DNA from: Anaerolineales bacterium
Lineage (GTDB): Bacteria > Chloroflexota > Anaerolineae > 4572-78 > J111
Reading direction: 5' to 3'
DNA length: 64,000 nucleotides
NCBI GenBank assembly: GCA_020634855.1
Contig: JACKAU010000018.1
Location: 62,001-126,000, forward strand
In this document: positions 60,955 through 64,000 of the stretch, one piece after another
How the letters are laid out: each line of letters opens with the position of its first letter
Position numbering within the stretch: the first letter of the stretch is position 1
Made by a program: the position numbers and the translations under genes
Notes under the pieces: generated by a model
What the model was told of the DNA's origin: nothing
Seen by the model: the letters and a program-made list of their open reading frames with translations, nothing else
The model's database searches: none

Positions 60955-62831
60955 ACGGAGCGAGCCGCGGCCGGGCGAACCTCCGGCTCCTCTACCTCCT
61001 CAGTAGCGTCGCGCTGCCCCATGTGAGCGCGAACGACGATATAGTCTCTAAACTCCTGATTATCCAGGTCATAAACTTCGCTCCAGGCGGCCAAGAGCAG
61101 TTGCGGGCCAAGCGCGGCGGGTGGAATATCGACCTGGGCGGTGGAATTGGCCTGATAATTCTGGACATCATCGACCCGGTACTGGTACACCAGGCCGGCG
61201 TGAGTTTTGATCTCGATGTCGTCACCGGGCTGAAGGTCATAGAGCCGGCTAAAATTTTCATCTTCTTGGCCCGACCAATCCAAATTACCGGCGACAATCG
61301 CGTAACTCAGCTTGCTCAGGCGAAACGTGGTTTCATCCCAACCGACTAGTTGAATACCGGTGGGCATGACCAAAGCCTGCCGTAGTTGAGTCAGGTTTGG
61401 TTTGATGGCGCTGATGAAGCCACCCAAACCAACGGCCGGCAGGCTAACCTGGGCCGCAGATGATCGCGTCTCACGACCGGGCCAGGGGGATAAGTCGGTG
61501 GGGAGCGCGGTGAGATCAACCTGGATCGATGTCCCGATCTCTAACATTTGTTTAGGGAATGCCAACAGCAACCCGCCGGTGTGGTAGTCGCCCACCGGGC
61601 TGGCCATCGGCTCCGACCGGACCATCGAAGCCACCGCCTGGCCACCGCCCAGCAACAGAAACAGCAGGATCAACCCGGCAAATATCACCAGAAACGCCAA
61701 AAATAGCCATAACCAGGGCAGCCAACTACCGGTCGATGTCGGTTCGGGCGTGACAGGGAGCGGGGGTTCCGTGGGTAGCGCCGTGGCGGGTAGGGGAGTG
61801 GACGCCGGGAGGATCAACCCCAACTGGTTCGATTGCGCTCCCAAAATAAAGAAGGACGTATGATTGAGATAAGCGGTAAAGGTGTTGGTGGCAGATTCGT
61901 AACCCTGGCGCGGAAATTCATACTGCTGTTCGGATTCATTGTAGCGCAGCAGGACCACCTGCTCGTCAGCGCCAATACCGGGTTGTTGGGTAACCAGAAC
62001 CAGTTCCGGCGAATGAGTAGTCACTTTGGCCACTACCGACGAGCCGCTCACCAGGTAGACATCCAGATTAAACAGGGCCAGTGGCCGGATAGTTTCAGGT
62101 AGGGGCAAGGGCAAATTAAGAGCCAACGCCGGGTCTTCATCGAGCCGAACCACCACATCCAACTCAGGAAAGGTCGGCACGGTCAGCGTCAATTTTCCGC
62201 GAGTCAATTCGAACATGAGTTGAGCCGGCGTCCGATTGGGGTCAGCCGGAATGCGGTAAATCGCGCCAGTTCCGGCCAAGGGAGGCACGCCGTCAGGCGG
62301 CGAGTCGCTGATCAGTTCCGGCTCGGCGGGCGGCACAGGCGTGGGCGAGGCTTCACCGGCCGGCTCTTCAGTGGGGGCCGGTTCGGAACCGGGCGCAGCC
62401 ACCGTGGTCGTAACATTGGGTGTCACTTCGATGATAATCACTTCCGGTGGACTCAGGGTCGGAGTGGTGGATGGCAACGGCGTAAAGGTAGGGGTGGGAT
62501 CGGACTCATTGTCGTTATCGTCATCATCGTTATTGGCGGTTTGGCCGCCGCCGCCGCTGCCGTTCGAACCGGAGCCGCCGCTGCCCCCCGTCCCCCCGGT
62601 TCCGCTGCTGCCGGGGTTAACTGGAACAATAATGATGGTCGGCTGTTGGGCAGTTGGGATGGGGGTCGGCGTGTCATCAGCCGGACCGGTTTGGGCATAA
62701 ACGATGCCCCCGTAATTAGGAACGGGGGCGGCGGCGTTGAACGGTCGCAGCAGCAGTAGATTTATTAACACAACCACAAATCCCAAAGCAGCGATTTTTA
62801 GAACGTTTTTAGAGGGCGTTTTGGTAGACAT
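60951..62831 (-). CDS. Exported protein with an apparently inactive sortase-like C-terminal domain
   Basis: 626 aa from ATG 62831 (GTG 62840 has poor spacing). An N-terminal signal anchor (about 8-35) is followed by a Thr/Pro, Gly/Ser and Asn/Asp linker (about 50-190), a beta-rich domain (about 200-330), a second Thr/Pro linker, a membrane helix (about 375-400, WLPWLWLFLAFLVIFAGLIL) and a C-terminal domain. That last domain has the order of a sortase: SYAIVAGNLDWSG, FSRLYDLQPGDDIEIKTHAG, YRVDDVQNYQANS, LLLAAWSEVYD, FRDYIVVRAH. In working sortases the first motif is AGHxD and the fourth is TC; here Asn516 and Trp583 stand in those places. Likely a pseudo-enzyme that binds a sorting or envelope partner. 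Confidence 0.7.
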   Translation of the reverse strand: MSTKTPSKNVLKIAALGFVVVLINLLLLRPFNAAAPVPNYGGIVYAQTGPADDTPTPIPTAQQPTIIIVPVNPGSSGTGGTGGSGGSGSNGSGGGGQTANNDDDDNDNESDPTPTFTPLPSTTPTLSPPEVIIIEVTPNVTTTVAAPGSEPAPTEEPAGEASPTPVPPAEPELISDSPPDGVPPLAGTGAIYRIPADPNRTPAQLMFELTRGKLTLTVPTFPELDVVVRLDEDPALALNLPLPLPETIRPLALFNLDVYLVSGSSVVAKVTTHSPELVLVTQQPGIGADEQVVLLRYNESEQQYEFPRQGYESATNTFTAYLNHTSFFILGAQSNQLGLILPASTPLPATALPTEPPLPVTPEPTSTGSWLPWLWLFLAFLVIFAGLILLFLLLGGGQAVASMVRSEPMASPVGDYHTGGLLLAFPKQMLEIGTSIQVDLTALPTDLSPWPGRETRSSAAQVSLPAVGLGGFISAIKPNLTQLRQALVMPTGIQLVGWDETTFRLSKLSYAIVAGNLDWSGQEDENFSRLYDLQPGDDIEIKTHAGLVYQYRVDDVQNYQANSTAQVDIPPAALGPQLLLAAWSEVYDLDNQEFRDYIVVRAHMGQRDATEEVEEPEVRPAAARSV

Positions 62832-62875
62832 CGAGTACACCGTCCTTTATAGAAAGTATCTTGTTGTTAAAGTCG

Positions 62876-64000
62876 TTACTCAGCAGTAAGTTGCGACAAC
62901 TGTCGCTCTGGCTCGCCGGTCAGTTCAAAAATGGGGCGATCCGCATTCAATGCCGGTGACGTACCGGTGGTGAAGGTTAAATCCGGATAACGAAGGATCA
63001 GCTGACGTTGATACCAATCAAACTGCAGCAGCCTTGTATCGACCACCACCACATCCGGCCGTCGCCCCAGCGCTTGCTGATACCACAAACTGAAGGTGGT
63101 TTCGTCTTGTTCGGATAAGACCACGGCCTGGGGCGGCAGTTCGGCCAGAGTTGCTTGTCCAAACCGGACGGCTTCATGCTCACGGCTCAGATCAAACTGC
63201 GGTATCAGCAGGTTGACCCGGATGCCCAATGTCAGCAAAATACTGAAACCAACCACCGCCAGACCGGCCGGGCCGACTTGAGCATTGATGTTCGCCAACA
63301 GCCAGGCCACACCTACCCCAATTAGCACGGTTAGACAGGCCACAGTCGGCAGCAAGTACACCACATTACCGATAGCCGGATAGACTATCCGAAAGAGGGT
63401 GGTCAACCCGATCAAAATCAGCAGGTAGGCCAGCGCGAATCGATGCTTGCCCCACAGCACGTAACCACCCAGAGCGGCCAGAGCCAAACCCGACCAACTC
63501 AACCCCTGTTGGAGCTGATTGGCGCTGTCGTATAATCGAGACAACCAATCGGCCGGTCCCAGCAAGCCGAGATATTGATGATACTGCGCCGCCGTCACCA
63601 CGGCCCAAAAGCGGTCCGGAGTCGTGGGATCGCCCCAATTGACGTAGGGGTGACTGGCAGATCGAAGCGGCAGGTACAGAAACACGCTTATTCCCAGCGT
63701 CGCACCAAACAGGAACAAACCCATGCGCCGCCAAAAACGTAGCGATAATCCCTGCCCGGCGATCAAAAGCAGCCCAATTCCCGGTCCAACCAGTATTATC
63801 TGGGGCAGCAAGCCAAACCCCAGGCCGGTAACAACGCCGGCAACGATTAACACCATCTCGCTAGGAGCCGGCCGTCCTTTCAATACCAACCAGTTGAGCA
63901 AGCACAGCGCTGCCAGCCCCGGCGCATAAACTTCGGTGATGGTCGCTTGTGACCAAGTTAAGGGCGCAAAGGCCAAAAACAAACCGGCCGCCGCCGCGCC
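62876..64000 (-). CDS. DUF2723 multi-pass membrane protein (partial, N-terminus beyond window)
   Basis: At least 374 codons; the frame stays open to the window edge (codons for Ala-rich AAAAG before LFLAFAP), so the start is outside. About eight or nine hydrophobic helices are seen. APLTWSQATITEVYA is the typical DUF2723 motif, and 'YLPLRSASHPYVNWGDP' is the next. The C-terminal soluble part has VVLSEQDETTFSLWYQQALG and DVVVVDTRLLQFDWY. The family belongs to the GT-C-like membrane glycosyltransferases or flippase-like proteins, function not proven. Spacing to the following exported-protein gene is 44 bases. Confidence 0.88.
   Translation of the reverse strand, partial: GAAAAGLFLAFAPLTWSQATITEVYAPGLAALCLLNWLVLKGRPAPSEMVLIVAGVVTGLGFGLLPQIILVGPGIGLLLIAGQGLSLRFWRRMGLFLFGATLGISVFLYLPLRSASHPYVNWGDPTTPDRFWAVVTAAQYHQYLGLLGPADWLSRLYDSANQLQQGLSWSGLALAALGGYVLWGKHRFALAYLLILIGLTTLFRIVYPAIGNVVYLLPTVACLTVLIGVGVAWLLANINAQVGPAGLAVVGFSILLTLGIRVNLLIPQFDLSREHEAVRFGQATLAELPPQAVVLSEQDETTFSLWYQQALGRRPDVVVVDTRLLQFDWYQRQLILRYPDLTFTTGTSPALNADRPIFELTGEPERQLSQLTAE

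Overview
The window reads as chromosomal DNA from a Chloroflexota bacterium, probably of the Anaerolineae kind. This is inferred from style, not from a marker gene: many exported proteins have Thr/Pro-rich 'PTPTP' linkers after a lipobox or membrane helix, there are VWA-FHA proteins, DUF4012 and DUF2723 envelope proteins, a NACHT-type ATPase with a degenerate sulfatase-modifying-factor domain, and many intergenic inverted repeats. No rRNA, CRISPR array, integrase or intact insertion sequence was seen. One tRNA gene (Thr, CGT) is present. Coding is dense on both strands.

Layout. 1-5.1 kb: a branched-chain amino acid-type binding lipoprotein, a LysM lipoprotein, a gene of the glycine-reductase selenoprotein-B family that reads through an in-frame TGA (probable selenocysteine with a hairpin just downstream), a CYTH protein and a ClC channel/antiporter. 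5.1-12.9 kb: a four-gene minus-strand signalling block (two VWA-FHA membrane proteins, a membrane protein with a Thr/Pro linker and a beta-type domain, and a PP2C phosphatase ending in the same beta-type domain). 13-17.5 kb: FAD oxidoreductase, acetyltransferase, Nudix hydrolase, TadE-like protein and a membrane protein. 17.8-21 kb: a CopA-type copper ATPase carrying an in-frame intergenic-type repeat, with a DUF1684 gene.

21.4-42.3 kb: a polyol or pentose uptake and catabolism locus. It has two permeases, two FGGY kinases (ribulokinase-like and xylulokinase-like), an AraL-type HAD phosphatase, an AraM-type glycerol-1-phosphate dehydrogenase, a GpsA-like dehydrogenase, a binding lipoprotein, an erythritol/threitol-type zinc dehydrogenase and a short-chain dehydrogenase. 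It is followed by its likely regulators: a NarL-type response regulator, a receiver-kinase fusion, a second paralogous binding protein and a very large hybrid sensor kinase. The remnant of a third binding-protein gene lies in front of the permeases. No ABC ATPase, isomerase or epimerase gene is present.

42.3-46 kb: tRNA-Thr, a DUF2235 fragment, a pyridine-nucleotide disulfide-oxidoreductase homologue without its cysteines, and a repeat protein with an LPATGG sorting-type tail. 46-52.9 kb: the NACHT-like protein, an ADP-ribosylglycohydrolase, a methyltransferase, a small monooxygenase-fold protein and a TolB-like propeller lipoprotein. 53-55.6 kb: an ECF sigma factor with a membrane protein and an exported acidic protein, both ending in Gly/Lys/Asn-rich tails. 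55.8-58.8 kb: nadD, obgE and a metallo-beta-lactamase-fold protein. 59-64 kb: an envelope cluster of DUF4012, a probably inactive sortase-like protein and a DUF2723 membrane protein that runs off the window.

The strongest candidates for something new are the TGA-containing gene, the PP2C/VWA-FHA block with repeated Thr-x-x-Asp/Glu motifs, the NACHT protein with its Leu/Arg/Asp repeat tail, the binding-protein/hybrid-kinase pair beside the polyol genes, and a set of dispersed inverted repeats, one of which has entered copA without breaking the frame.
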